Assembly: GCA_013397435.1 (NCBI GenBank)
Contig: VZRG01000203.1
Location: forward strand, 496,001 to 560,000
Length of the DNA stretch: 64,000 nucleotides
Source of the DNA: Erythrocercus mccallii
Taxonomy: Eukaryota; Chordata; Aves; Passeriformes; Dicruridae
Reading direction: 5' to 3'
Shown piece after piece: positions 49,281 through 61,482 of this stretch. How positions within the stretch are numbered: position 1 is the stretch's first letter; the number at the start of each line of letters is the position of its first letter. Under the pieces are notes generated by a model. The model ran no database searches, had not been told where the DNA came from, and saw only the letters and a list, made by a program, of their open reading frames with translations. Made by a program: the position numbers and the translations under genes.

Positions 49281-52138
49281 CTAGTAAGATTTACTGAAGA
49301 AATGGGAAAATGTGAACCTGGTTGCCTCGTCTTCATTTCAAGTTTTGTGTTTTCTCCAAAACAGAGAGGAAAGCCAAATGTTGACTTGTCAAAAGTTTTT
49401 CATAAAACTCAGTTGTCATCTGTCAGTCAACATTAATCTAAATCATTTATCGAAATCCCCTGCAGTATTCAAGATGTGTACATACAAATGCCAAGGAAAA
49501 TATATTTTATTCCATTGTGCTCTGCAAAAGACCTAGTTAAGATTTTTAGGAGTTTTAGTGGTAAAGTGTTCAAAAACTTTAGGAAACTCATTCTGTTTTC
49601 AATCTGTCTAGATTTCTATTTCTAAAGAAAGAAAAACCATAAAGTATTCATAAATTTTAGGAAACCTGATCTGTGTAAAAATCAACTTCTAAATGAGGAG
49701 CTCAAATTCAGTATTTATTGATAAATGAATAAGTAAGGTTTGCTAAGAAATTTTCTCAACTAATATATTTTCATCAAAAATGTGCATGGACTAGTAGGTT
49801 TAATTTTGTTCTAAATTTGTAACAATGAAAGTTACTGCAACCCAGTGTTGTACTGAATAATATTTTTAGTTGGGCAAAATTACTTGCTAATATTGGATTG
49901 AGTAATTGCCTAACTCCATGCAAAAGGAAGAAATTTTGTGTGTCTGAAATACTGATGTTTCTCTTCAGAGGAAATAGTTAAAGTAATGAAAGTTTCAAAC
50001 GTGTTGAAATTGCTTCTAAATCATATCTCAGCTTCTGGGAGTGTTTCCCAAACCAGGTTATTTAGGTTGCAGTGTAAACCCAGTAGGCACAATAACTGTG
50101 GTACCACAAACCATAGGCCCTTTAAAAAGACCAGTAAGACGTTACATAAAAGAACTGCTTTTCTTTATGTCAGGTAGAACCAAAATCTTCCTTGTGAGTA
50201 ATTGTGTTTTTTCCAGAGGGTCATTTTTTGATAATGTCTCATAGTATAACAACTTTGGATGCTACTGGGAACTTTATGACATCTCTGAACTGCAGAATTT
50301 CTGCATACATGTTTTGCTGTCTTGAATGCCAATTCTTTTGTTCCTTTTAAATTCCTGGGTGATAATGGAAACAGGAAGATAGTCTAATTTAAACTTACTC
50401 AAAACCAGGTGAATATTAACAGGTATTAGATATTAGGTAGAGCCATCTGGTTGTTTGTAACTATTGATTCTGCTAGGAATGTCAACCTCACCTTTAACAA
50501 CATCAATAACAGTCAGCATTACATGTACTTTGTGGAGCTTATTGTCACACATGGCAGCACACTCCTTTTCCTGTGCACTTCAAGTATCTTACTAGGTGAA
50601 GGTACTTCTCTGTGTTTGGAATTCTTCTCTACTGACTTTCTCATACTGCAACACTTACAAAAGGTAGATAAAGCCTCATTATGTAGGAGAGTAGCTGATT
50701 TCTGAAGGCATATTCTAGGTTTTCTTTCCAGCTAGTTAATGTCTAGTATGAGAATCATTGCTCAGTTATGAAGTGGTTGTTCTGCTCTCTGCATGAGAAG
50801 GAACATATCTGAGAGTAGATAGAGGAAACATGGTGAAAAAAGCATTGAAAAAGCAAACTGCTTCTTCTGTTCCAATCTAATCTAGATATCAGCTAATGCA
50901 GATGTAAATATTTCTGTTTAGTAGCAAGTCAAATGTTTTTGCTGTCATCTCTGTGGACACGGATGTTAGCAGAGCAAGAAGCATTTCAGCGTCACCACCA
51001 ACTTGTCACCTTGGAGTCAAGAGCTGGTACTGACCCAGTCTCTCTGCTCAAAAGAAGTTTAGTGGATAAAGTTTGTTTTTTTACATTTCTTTCCTTAGAG
51101 TTTCATATTGTAGTAGAAGCACAGTAACAGGATGCTTTCAGTGTCAATTTAAAGCCCATATTTAATACATTTTTAGGACAGATCTGTTAATATATTTGAA
51201 TAAGAGGAACTGAAATGTTAGGCATTTATGTTCTGTAAGAATCTATCACTTGGTCCCTATATACAGGAGGAGAAGACAGAAAAGCAATAACGTGACTTTT
51301 TCATTCAGAATAGGCTGTAATTTTGAACTCTTGTCACAGAGTGAGTGCCTGAAGCTTTGGTCCTTTAACTATGCTTCCATTTTGGTTTCTATTTCAAATA
51401 AACAACCATTACAAACTTAGCCAACAACTAAATTTATTAGCCAACAACTTTATTTACTTTTGGTTGGGGCCTTGAACTATATTTTGCTCTCAGAATGAAG
51501 GAATCACAATTTAGATGACTGTAGACTATTAACTCTGTCAGGTGAAGCCTGAATGAAGAATTTCTAATTGTGACGAGACTTGCTTTTAAATATATGAGTA
51601 GGAAAGAGAGTATTAGCTAAAGAATTATAAAATTTTGCAAGTATCCCAGATTAATTTGATCTTTAAGTAAGATGAAAACAGAGAGTTGAATGATGTAACA
51701 GCTATCCTCTACAGTGTCATATGTTTCTCTTTAAACAATTTTGTTCCCTGTCCACCTTGTATTTACTTCTGCATAAGACGTTAGGCTAGACACTAAATCT
51801 GCAATGTTTTCCAAACAGCATAAGTGTTAAAAGGTTGTTCTTGGACAGGAATTTATCAAATAGATGGGAAAAAAATGTTGGATGTAATTCACAAATATCA
51901 TGGAGCCACTGAACTCCTGGATGAAGTGCAAACACCCTCATTCTGCTCCTCCCTAGTACTTCTCACAACCTAAGCATTCATTTCTGTTCTTTTTCCCCAA
52001 AAGAGTTAAAATCAAGATGTCTTGGCATTAATGAATGAATGGCAATTATTAGCTTATGGGAGCAGGAAACAATGAAAAAACATATTTTGGTTCAATTTCA
52101 ACTAAATTGTTTCCTCTCTTCATTTTTCACTTTGGCAG

Positions 52139-52200
52139 CCAAAAAAAAAAACCAACAAAAAAACCCAACCAAAACTCAAAAAAAACCAGTCTAACCAAGA
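52139..52200. repeat. AC-rich low-complexity tract
   Basis: An aaaaaaaaaaccaac, aaaaaaacccaacc, aaaactcaaaaaaaacc run. It is the same kind of simple sequence as 9652-9780. Confidence 0.8.
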
Positions 52201-55200
52201 AACCCTACTCTTCTCTTTAGTGTATTAAGTATATGCACGTGTTTGTAGTTTAAGGCATTTAAATCATAAATGTCTCAGCATATTTGCACATGATCTCCTG
52301 TATACACAAGAATTTTTTTATGTGCAGTTGCTTTATATAGGCAGGTGTCTACTTTTGCACATGGAAGCATTCATCATTTCTGTAGCTGCAATTTAGGAAG
52401 GTCACTGAAATGTGACCCCTGTTATGTTCTTTTGGAGAATTAGAAAAATATGCTGAATTTTAATCTTGATGTGTAACAGACTGTAGTTTGAATCTCACGT
52501 TACTTTCATCCATTTTACCAGAAGGAACCCTCTGACTTATGTAGGTTTTTGTTGATTTTACAATGGTTTAATGGAAGCAAAAACAACTGTTGGAAGGAAA
52601 GCTCATCTAATAATCACTTGTCATTTTCTCTTTTGAAAGTAGTAGGTTTTAAATATCACTGTAGTACATAGTCATGGCTATCTGTCTCTGCCAATCCATA
52701 TCCCCTTGGAAATTCTTTCATTAATAACATTATTCCTGTGAGTTAAGGACAGCACTACGTGTTGGCAGCGGTTACACTAAAGTACATCCTTCCATGCCAT
52801 CACTTTACTCATCACTTTACTCATCAGCTAGATAATTTCTGCACAGATTTTGGCGTGTCTTGCTGCATGTTCAAAGATACTGTAATAATATGAACTACAA
52901 CAGGCAGAACAAAAAGAAGATTGTCATATTTGTTTGCTTTTTCAGGGATATTGTCATCATTTGTAGTAAAGGTCTATGTGAAGCAAAGGACTCAGCTCTT
53001 TGAACTCACCATAAATTGACAAGAGACTTCTAACTAATCCTTTTATGTAGAAGACAACTGAGAAAGATGCTGGTTTTTTAATGTAAATGGCCTTTGATAT
53101 CTAGTGAACTGTAAGATAGATTGAATATTTAATCTGAAATTGCAGTTATGTTATAAAAATTAGCAGAGAGGTCTGAGAGTTACTATTTTGACAGTACAGT
53201 AAGTTCATTGTTTCCTTCTAATATGATTGACTACTGGAAAGGAGACCTCATATGTGGAACAAGATATAAATATTTTTTGACAAAGCTCTGTGACAGCTTC
53301 CTTTTGAAAGGAGAGAGAAAGAATTGTTAAAATAAGTTAACTAGCATCTCTGGTAGTGTGATTTCCTTTACCAGCTTGATTATATACTCACTGTTAGCTA
53401 CTGAGGTTTAGATCTATAAAGAATTTCAGGTTGGACATCTTTGTTTAGGTGCTGTCCAGAGGAATTTTGACATATTATCCAAAAGAGAGTCCTTGAGATT
53501 GCCCATATCACCTGTATGTGAGGTCCTCAACTGATCCTGATTCAAATTCTAGGTTTTGCTGTTAGTAGCTCTACACTTTTGAAGTCTCTTTGAAAAAAAC
53601 TAGAGGCCTTGCTTCACCCCCAAGCAGCATATGAAGTTAGCAGAGTGTGCCAAGGGGGCAGACACTGCTACAGTGTCCTATTTTGTACATCACAGTTGAT
53701 GGCAAACTCATATAGAGGAGAGCAAAAGTCAGTGCAGCAGTTGAAAGATTAAGGCAGTGTGTCTAGAATGAAAGAGGCTTCTGATTTCAAGCAGAAGTAA
53801 CTGTGCATCACACAATTGTCATCACCAGTCCTCAGTACAATGCAAAACTTGCATAGTTTTAGTTGCTACATTAAACATCTGAATAAATTCCCCTTTTTGA
53901 CCTTGGTGGGAAAATACTGCAGGATCACTCCCACCACTTTGAGGTCTTTGAGTGTTCTCAGATATTCATGAGTAAAGCAAAACACACAGACAGGAGGTGA
54001 CATAGCTACTACTTGTCATCTGAACAAGGAGTCTGTATTCAATAGGTCTTGTCTATTGAACAGAATTTACTGGAAAAGATTATCATTGCATATAGTTTCT
54101 GTTAAATTAACTCTGCCTGATTATGAGCTTTACCAGGAACAGAAATAACTAGCAATCTTCCAGCAAATAGTTTAAATGAGTTAGCTTAAAAACTGCATTA
54201 AACTGTCTTACCTATCAAATGATGCAATCAAATTAAAAAATTATGTGCTCATAAATGAACTAGGAACAAATGTACAAAGTTGTTATGGCAACTGAAACAC
54301 TGAAGTTAAAATTATGGATCCTAAATTCTTGCAAATAAAAGTAAATTAATTTCTAAGGTAATTAGAATTTCTTCTAAAAATTATTTATCACAGCATCGTC
54401 TTTTACAATTTCAACAGAATTTATTTGATGGCTTTCTAATGAAATATAGTTAATCAAGGGGAAGGTTTTAGTAGCTTATGAATTTCTATCATCTTGATAT
54501 ATAACTTCTAGTCATCAGTTACACTTGCGGCATCATTCCAGTTTTTTTCATTCATATGATTTTATTCATCATATATATTATATATTTTGGTCCTGAGCAA
54601 TTATATTGTGATTGCTGTTATGTATTGCTTTATTGTAGCTCATATTTTTGTCTAATCCATTGAATCCTACTTAATACATGCCTTTGTTACTTTGAAAAAA
54701 TCCTTTTTTATGCTAGTGATCTTTAGCAGTACATTTAAATGTGCTCATGTGAGGTGTCTGCAAAACGTGCTACTGCAGAAATGGCATTAATAATTATTAA
54801 GACTTTTTTTCAAAAAGTAGGCTAAAGTGGCTGCATGTAAAATGCTGCATTCTTTGGAAAATTTACCCTAGGAATTACAAAGCTGTATGTCTGCATTTTT
54901 AAGGGAGTTTGTGACTGGACTGGGACACTTTCTTAAATCTTTGGGATTTTATTTAAGCCAGAGAACAGAGCTGGGAACACTGGTGTCATTACTGTGCTGA
55001 GTGAGAACATGGTCTTCAGTCTGTACAATGAGAACAGCCATAATGGAAATGAGTTTTGGGGGAATTTTGTTGATTTCTTTTTTTTTTCCCCAAGAGGCTG
55101 TACCAACATGCAAAAATGTTATTTCAGTCTTCTGCTAAAAATCCATAGAAGAGAATGTTACAGTTCACTACCTGAAGCAGTGACTTTGCTGTTTGCATGT

Positions 55201-55399
55201 ATGGTTTGTACATAGCTGCCATATTATCCTAGTAGGTTTTGCATAATTTCCAGAGTAATTTCTAGTTTTTTCTATCATTATAGGGTGCGGAACTGGGTAA
55301 TATTTATCTAATCTCTATCTATAGCCCTGATATTTTCTAATTTCTCACGCTAGTGGGGCAGAATAAGCAACTTCCAACATCTTGAGTCATTACTTCTAC

Positions 55400-55945
55400 A
55401 GAATTCTAGATCATAAAATCGTTGAGGTCGGAAGCGATCACTGGACACGACCTGGTCAAACCCCTTTGCTCATGCAGACCCACCCAGAGCCAACCACATG
55501 GAGCTCTTCCCAGATGGCTTTTGATTGTCTCCAAGGGTGGAGACTCACAACCCCACTAGCCGTCTGTAACAGTGCGCCCTCACAGCAGAAATGTTGATTC
55601 CTGATGTTCAGAGAAAACTCCCTGTCTTTCATTTGGGGTCTGTTGCCTCTGCTCCTGTCACTGGGCACCACTGAAGACCACTACAATCCTAGCAAAGAAT
55701 CTTGTTTGTACCTTCCCTCCAGGTATTCATAGATTTTGGAGTTTCCCCTGAGCCTTCTCTTCTTTGGGCTGAACATTCCCACTTCTCTCCTCTTACGAGA
55801 GCTACTCCAGCCCCTTCATCACCTTCACAGCCTTTTGTTGGACTTCCTCCAATCGTTCCATCTGTCTCCTGTACTTGGAGCCCAGAACTGGACCCAGTAC
55901 TTCACATGTGAACTCACCAGTACTGAGGAAAAGGAATTAGAGAAT
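55400..55945 (-). repeat. CR1 LINE 3' end (minus strand)
   Basis: The plus strand starts ctagatcataaaatcgttga, then ggtcggaagcgatcactgg. It then shows the reversed CR1 3' region: ctttgggctgaacattccc, agccttttgttggacttcc, ggagcccagaactggaccc, actcaccagtactgagg. It is diverged but continuous over about 540 bp. It abuts, or is inserted beside, an older CR1. Confidence 0.88.
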
Positions 55946-56049
55946 AATGTGGCTGGATCTTTTAAGTTTATCCTTGTCCTTCATCTTTCTTGCCCTTCCT
56001 CCAGGTCTCTTTGAAGACAGCTCTTTACTCTATAACAAGACTCTGAAAA

Positions 56050-57045
56050 CATTTTGTTGTACTTCTCAGCTTTATCTATTTCAGTGAAAAACCCAATTCT
56101 TTCAATCATTCTTCATTGGTTACATTTTCTAAGCAGCTTATGAGTCATTTTGCCCCTCTTCAAATTCATTTCTGGTGGGTCTGTAAATGCATATAAAATC
56201 CAAAATTAGACACAATATTCTTCCAGAGGCTTCACTAGTGCCAAGTTTATCAAAATAATTACCTCCATGTGTTCTGTTTTTGAGTTCTGAATATAACCTA
56301 GAATTAGTCTTTCTTATTTTGCAGCAACACTGCATTCTTGTTTTAATTCCACAGAATTACCCAAGTCTTTTATTGGATATTTGAAAATTATTTTCCATTT
56401 TGGTTTCCACCTTTGATGTGGGTTTGGGTTTCTTTTTTCCCAAGGAGTACTTTCTGCACTTGGTTTTGGAGTATTTCATCGTATTGATTTCTGAGCATTG
56501 CATCCATCAGTCAATGTCCACTCCCTTTCTTCTGTGTTACCTGCAGAACTTTTTGTCTTTCTTGTTTGACCACAAATGTTAATGAATATATTGACTGTGG
56601 ACCCATCATATCTTTGTGACACATATCTCAAAATATTCTTTATGTGATAACTACCTTTTGAAAATGGATTCTTCTAATTCAATATGTATTTCCATTCCTC
56701 TTCACAGTGATTTTATCTGCACTGATGTTTTCTTTTTTACATTGAGACAATGTCAGCTAAAAATGTGTAACAGTTTTAACAAAGGTCAAAATATGCTACA
56801 TTTTTTTCCTTTCCTTTATCCACTAAACCAGTTACCCTGTAAAAGGAAAAAATTACATTAGTTTGACATGATTTGGTTTTGATAAATCCATAGTAGCTGT
56901 TTGTTATCATTTTAATTATCTCCAAGGTGCTTAGAAGTGGATAGCTCAATAATTTGTTTGGTATCTCTGTGGATATCAAAATTAATTCTCCAACTCTCTG
57001 AGCTCTGTTTTGCTGTTTTATATCTCTGGTTATATATATAGACAT
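56050..57045 (-). repeat. Ancient amniote-type CR1 LINE with reverse-transcriptase remnant (minus strand)
   Basis: Strongly decayed but collinear with CR1 elements known from turtles and crocodilians. Shared blocks are aaacccaattctttcaatc, then ataattacctccatgtgttctg, tttgcagcaacactgcat, actaaaccagttaccctgt, ttagtttgacatgatttgg and gataaatccatagtagctg. Minus-strand translation of 56776-57045 shows RVTGLVDKGKEKNVAYFD, a broken form of the CR1 reverse-transcriptase segment that precedes the F/Y-x-D-x-x-K-A-F-D motif. Stops and indels rule out activity. Boundaries are approximate. Confidence 0.75.
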
Positions 57046-59245
57046 AAATGTGTATGTGTGGTTGTGTGTGCATATTTATAATATAAGCAACATGTTTCCC
57101 TTGCCATAGTTATTTGAAATCACCCTCATGAGGTTTCAAAGATCATTAATAATAGTTCAGAGATTATGTTTTCAGGTGAATATCATTATTCTGTTCAGCC
57201 TTGAACTCAAAACACCATCTCCTTTCTTCCTTTTTCCTTGACTAATATGCCTGAGATAGCTAACACGAATGGAGAAAATTTCATTTGTTCTGTAGAAAAT
57301 ACTTTTCTTGAGGCTGGGGTGAAGCTTTAAATTTAACAGAATTTGGCTACTTGCACTTGAATGTATTTGTTTTAGTAAATGAATTAATAAAAGAGATGTA
57401 GTAAATTTGTGAAGTTTTGTGATGTCTGGAGCAGCAGTCACTGAAGTAGGTAGTTGCAGAAGCACATGGAGAAACAAAGATTTTAGGAAAGAGGTACAGG
57501 TATTCTGCATGCAAAAGACACTTCATGTCTGTCAGCAAACCCAGTCATATTGAAACAGGCATTGTGGAAAAAGCAAGAGACCACCTAAGTAGACACTTTA
57601 TTGAGTATGTAACTACCAGTGAATAAGATTATATGGTGACAGCAGCTCTCAGGATCCAGCTGAACCAGAAAAAGGAACCAAACCCTTAGGCTCAATGAGC
57701 GAAATTGGACCACACACCTATGTGCACATTCAGCCAGTAGACTAGGACACATTTTTCAGTTTGTGTGTGTTGCTTCTACTTCTGAGCCATGGGTACATTT
57801 AGAAGGAAATGAATTAGATGATCCAAGTCCTTTAATCTCAGAGCCTTACAAGAAAAGAGTAAGACATACTAACTAAATGCATATGTTTGTGTTTAATTAA
57901 CTGCACTGCTGGTGGTGTGGTTTCCTGAGAGCATGGGGTGTCCAGTCATTATAATGTGAGCAGTGCGGGCAATAACCTGTCCATATCTACATCTCTGCAG
58001 TGGAAAAGAAGCAAAGACACCAGAAAGGAAAGGGGGAAATCATTGTATATCTTTAGTTTCTGTGAATTATTTTTCAGCCTTTTTGATAGATTTCAGAGCT
58101 GTAGGCCATTTACCAGGGAACATATTTTCTGTACTGTCTCTGTGCTGTAGAGAATCAACCACTTCTGATCTACCCCAGTTTCAACATGAACCTGGTATTC
58201 AGGACAAGAGAAATGACTGGCCACTGCAGAATGCTTTCAGTAAAACTGTACCGTTCCTGCTGTGTCTGGATTTGGACAAAACTGAGGGCAAAACAAAAGG
58301 AATGAATTACTTTGGAGAATGATACTAAAGCTTGGAATATGAACTCTATGCAGTATGAACTGCACAGAAATTGTTGGCTTCAGAATTAACCTTAAATTCT
58401 TTGGCAAGTCAAATAAGCCTGATACAAACCACAAATACATTTTACTTTTGCCCAAATAGAGTTTTTATCCTTTCTAATTTGTTGCTGAATGTCATACTTA
58501 CTCATTTTGTTTTGGAAATAAAGATTCTGACTTAGAAAATGTTGGCTGCTTTGAAAGTGCAGCTTGGTTTTTAAAGCAATGAGATTTCTTTCCCCCCTCC
58601 CCGCACAAAAATTGTACAGTTTGTGGCTGGTTTTTGTTGTACATTGAACTGTCTGAAATGAGGAAGAGACTCTTGAGTTCTCCAAGAAATATGAAGATGT
58701 AGTGTATTCCTTAGAAATTAATACAGTATCATGATAATTCTGTGAGTTTAACAATAGCACATTGCCATGTGAAGAAATTAACACAAAATCCTGCAACAAA
58801 AACAAATTAAGAAATTGCAAATCATAAGGAATGAGTAACAGAGCTGGAAACTGACTCTGGTGATTCAGGATTCTGCTCCCTGATCTGAGCTTCCTGTCAA
58901 AATCTGAGAGCTCTGTCTGTTTCACAAAGCAAGACAATAGACAAAAGTTTTTTGATTCCAAATTAGAGAATATTATTTCCTATTAAATTTCTGTATAGTT
59001 TGCCATGGATTAAAGATAACCTTTAATATACAAGTTACAGCTCTTCACTGTAAGTTTTCATACAATTGACAAATGTTTCCTAACTAGACTTGTTGTAGAA
59101 GAGGAATAAAAGTAGAAGAAAAATTAATCTGGGACTTTTAGCAGAGAATTATGACTGTGGATAGGAAAACATAGGACTGAAATTTTGAATCTCAGATGTA
59201 TGGAATTTCTTTGTAGTAAAAGTTTACTTTTGGTCTTTTGTTCAG

Positions 59246-59366
59246 AGTCTTTGGACATATCAGCTACCGTTCAGACTGGGAACTGGTGAAGGTGGACTTC
59301 AGACCATCCTTCCCCAGGGAGTGCACTGATGAAGACTATGAGTCTTGGGACCTCACAAACCTACAG
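59246..59366 (+). CDS. SORCS2: SORCS2 exon J (end of beta-propeller, first cysteine of 10CC, residues 327-367)
   Basis: The exon is 121 nt, after the acceptor tcttttgttcag and before the donor gtattc. It completes the threonine codon, then reads VFGHISYRSDWELVKVDFR, followed by PSFPRECTDEDYESWDLTNLQ, and ends on a codon boundary. V-F-G-H-x-S-x-R-S-x-W-x-L-V-K-V-D closes the VPS10 propeller in all SorCS receptors. C353 in PRECTDEDY is the first of the ten cysteines of the 10CC module, which packs against the propeller and helps hold bound ligand. A minus-strand 189-codon open frame ends about 280 nt upstream and does not overlap. Confidence 0.96.
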
Positions 59367-60637
59367 GTATTCATGGTTTTATGTTAACTGACAAAACTTT
59401 TCCATAGCTTTCAGATTCATAAAGAGTTGTGTGCTGAGAAAATGTTTCCAAATTGAATTTGAATGCTACATCTCCAGCTTAGTCTCTTTATGCTGATTTC
59501 ACCAAAGTTTAAAATGGGAGAGGATTTTGTGTTCCCTTTGCTTGTGTGATCTGTGTACCAGAAGTGTATCTGGGGGGCTGCCATAATAATAGGTGGTCCT
59601 GCTGGATTGGGAAGCATGTTCCATAAACTGAAGTGTGTAATATTGATTGAAACAATTTCAACATGCAGTCGTGTTCTGCCAACTTCCTGACCACATACCG
59701 TACTCATATATAAATTGCCATATAAGTAAAGTCCATTGCAGAAGTAATTTAGGATCTCAGTGGACCAATCACATAATGGAGTACAGTTGTTTTGGGCAAT
59801 ACCCTTTCTGCAGTAATGCACTAAGGCTGTGCTAATCCTGATGCTCTGGCCAAATCCACTTTTCAGAAGATAAATTCTCTGTACAGTGTACTGATTAAAA
59901 AGACCAGTATGAGGTGGGGGTTTTTAATTAAATGGAATACATCATATTTATTCATAATCATTCTGATTATTATGTTCTGCTTCTTCCACCAGGGTTGGTT
60001 TATTTTTTGCATACTACTCAGTGTTACTCCAGCTCTCATTTGCTAGTTCTCATGCCTAATTTTACACCTCTTGTTTTGGACTGCTGCGCGTATACAAAGA
60101 ATGTTTTGCAGATCTGAGCCTATAGAGTAACAGTATATTGGGATATTGGCACTGAAATTTCTTTCAGAAACTAGAAACTACTAAACTGACTTGAACAGAG
60201 TACTTGCAGCTGCCCAGTTACCAATGGGGTGTGTATGGAGAGAGTTCCTTCTGTGTCCTCATGGTTGGTGCTTCAGGCGGACAGCCAACACAAGACACGA
60301 TGATTTAGAGAAATTCAGCTATCTAGAGCCAGATGAAATTTTTAAATGGCCATTCAGAGCTTTGTACACAGGTTGGGCACTCATGAAACATAAATTGCAC
60401 TTGCATTTTCATGTACATCTTCAGATTTCTGCCCTGAAAATATAGCCTATGCTACAACTCTGTAATGACCTGGTAGTGGACAGCAGTGGATATGAGGGCT
60501 TTCTATACCTATATTTCTGAGGATCAGAGGATTGATAAAGTTTACAGTCTTGGCAGCAAGACCAGCCTTTCTCAGGACCTTTCAAGGTCTGTGTGCTGGA
60601 GGTTCCGTTTCAGTAAGTCCAGTGCTTTGATATTCAG
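59367..60637 (+). other. SORCS2 intron J-K (1271 bp)
   Basis: It runs from the donor gtattc to the acceptor atattcag. A plus-strand 84-codon open frame at 60191-60445 and minus-strand frames near 59417-59821 show no known domain. No repeat is recognised. Confidence 0.88.
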
Positions 60638-60771
60638 GGTGATCGATGCATCATGGGCCAGCAGAGAAGCTTTCGAAAGAGGAAGATTTCATCATGGTGC
60701 ATTAAAGGGAAAAGTTTCACATCGGCTCTCACATCCAAAGTTTGTGAATGTGTAAACACTGATTTCTTATG
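60638..60771 (+). CDS. SORCS2: SORCS2 exon K (10CC module, cysteines 2-6, residues 368-412)
   Basis: The exon is 134 nt, after the acceptor tttgatattcag and before the consensus donor gtgagt. It reads GDRCIMGQQRSFRKRK, then ISSWCIKGKSFTSALTSK, then VCECVNTDFL, with TG left over to make a cysteine with the next exon. It carries cysteines at 371, 388, 403, 405 and the split 412. G-x-x-C-I-M-G-x-x-x-x-F/Y-x-K-R-K is a SorCS hallmark, with a basic RKRK cluster at residues 380-383. The only open frame reported over this interval is a different frame, so the exon is recovered from splice sites and homology. A nearer GT at 60752 would break the downstream frame. Confidence 0.95.
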
Positions 60772-61353
60772 GTGAGTCTGTCTGTGGGCCTTGGGACTTA
60801 TTGCTAATAAATATGTACTTAGAGTTTGAGATGGATTTATTTTCCTCCTTTTGTCCCTGTTCCTACATAGCCATGTATAAACAAATAGGCAACCTGTTAT
60901 TAAATAACAGGTTTCTTTTACATTTGCATTTGTTTAGAAATGTTGTCGTGTTTAAGTATTTGTTTCACCTGACTGAAAAAATCATGATGTTTTTCTCTAT
61001 TGATCGAGACTTGAAAAATGACCATTGAATTAATTTTTAAGGCAAGCAAACCCTTTCTACTTAAAAAAAAATAAATGGTTAGTCTGAGTGTCAAAGGAAA
61101 CCTTTAAAAAATCTTTTTTTTTACCAAGGGAGGTAATTTTGCAGAACTGACAAAGTAATTGCAACCAGTTTTTCTCCAAGTGTATACAACTCCCATTGAA
61201 ATTAGAACAGAATTGGCTTCATCAACTTGTATGTTTATCTACTAGAATAACACTGAAAAAATATATTGACTGAAAAATGTAGTCTCATTTGCCCCAGACT
61301 GGATTGCAGAGTGAAGAGGGGATAGTAACGCTTTTGGTGTTGATGTTTTTCAG
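60772..61353 (+). other. SORCS2 intron K-L (582 bp)
   Basis: The shortest intron, from the donor gtgagt to the acceptor tttttcag. It splits the codon of the sixth 10CC cysteine. Apart from a small inverted repeat (acctgttatt/aaataacaggt near 60891-60912) nothing stands out. Confidence 0.9.
60891..60912. repeat. Short inverted repeat
   Basis: acctgttatt followed directly by aaataacaggt forms an almost perfect 10-bp palindrome with no loop to speak of. It is probably chance in AT-rich DNA, but it is one of the cleaner palindromes in the window. Confidence 0.6.
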
Positions 61354-61482
61354 TGATTATGGGTTTGAGCGCTCCGCACCTCTGAAGTCAGAGTCAAGCA
61401 AATGCTTTGCTGACTTTTGGTTTAATCCAGAAGCACCTCCTGAAGACTGTGTGCTGGGGCAGGCATACACCAGTAGCACTGG
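61354..61482 (+). CDS. SORCS2: SORCS2 exon L (10CC module, cysteines 7-8, residues 412-455)
   Basis: The exon is 129 nt, after the acceptor gatgtttttcag and before the donor gtaagc. Its first base completes C412. It then reads DYGFERSAPLKSESSKC, followed by FADFWFNPEAPPEDC and VLGQAYTSSTG (last glycine split, phase 2). C-D-Y-G-F/Y-E-R, F-W-F-N-P and D-C-x-L-G-Q-x-Y-x-x-S-x-G are the standard 10CC motifs of sortilin-family receptors. C429 and C444 are cysteines seven and eight. The SAPLKSESS loop is the least conserved part. The preceding intron is only 582 nt, the shortest in the window. Confidence 0.96.

Larger units (their letters stand above)
46128..59245 (+). other. SORCS2 intron I-J (13,118 bp, largest in the window)
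   Basis: It contains a minus-strand CR1 with an internal deletion (48553-49280), a minus-strand CR1 3' end (55400-55945), an ancient minus-strand CR1 (about 56050-57045) and an AC-rich tract at 52139-52200. A ttagccaacaact direct repeat occurs twice near 51418-51451, and an atcactttactc duplication near 52799-52824. A 189-codon minus-strand open frame at 58392-58961 has no recognisable product. The 49300-55400 stretch otherwise shows nothing but AT-rich intron. Confidence 0.88.

Noticed and set aside
60191..60445. 84-codon plus-strand open frame between exons J and K
   Set aside because: No recognisable domain, no matching splice phase with SORCS2, and the joined SORCS2 frame is complete without it.
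60638..60751. Shorter version of exon K using the GT at 60752
   Set aside because: It would end in phase 0 while the next exon needs two bases, breaking the frame; the gtgagt at 60772 restores the split cysteine.
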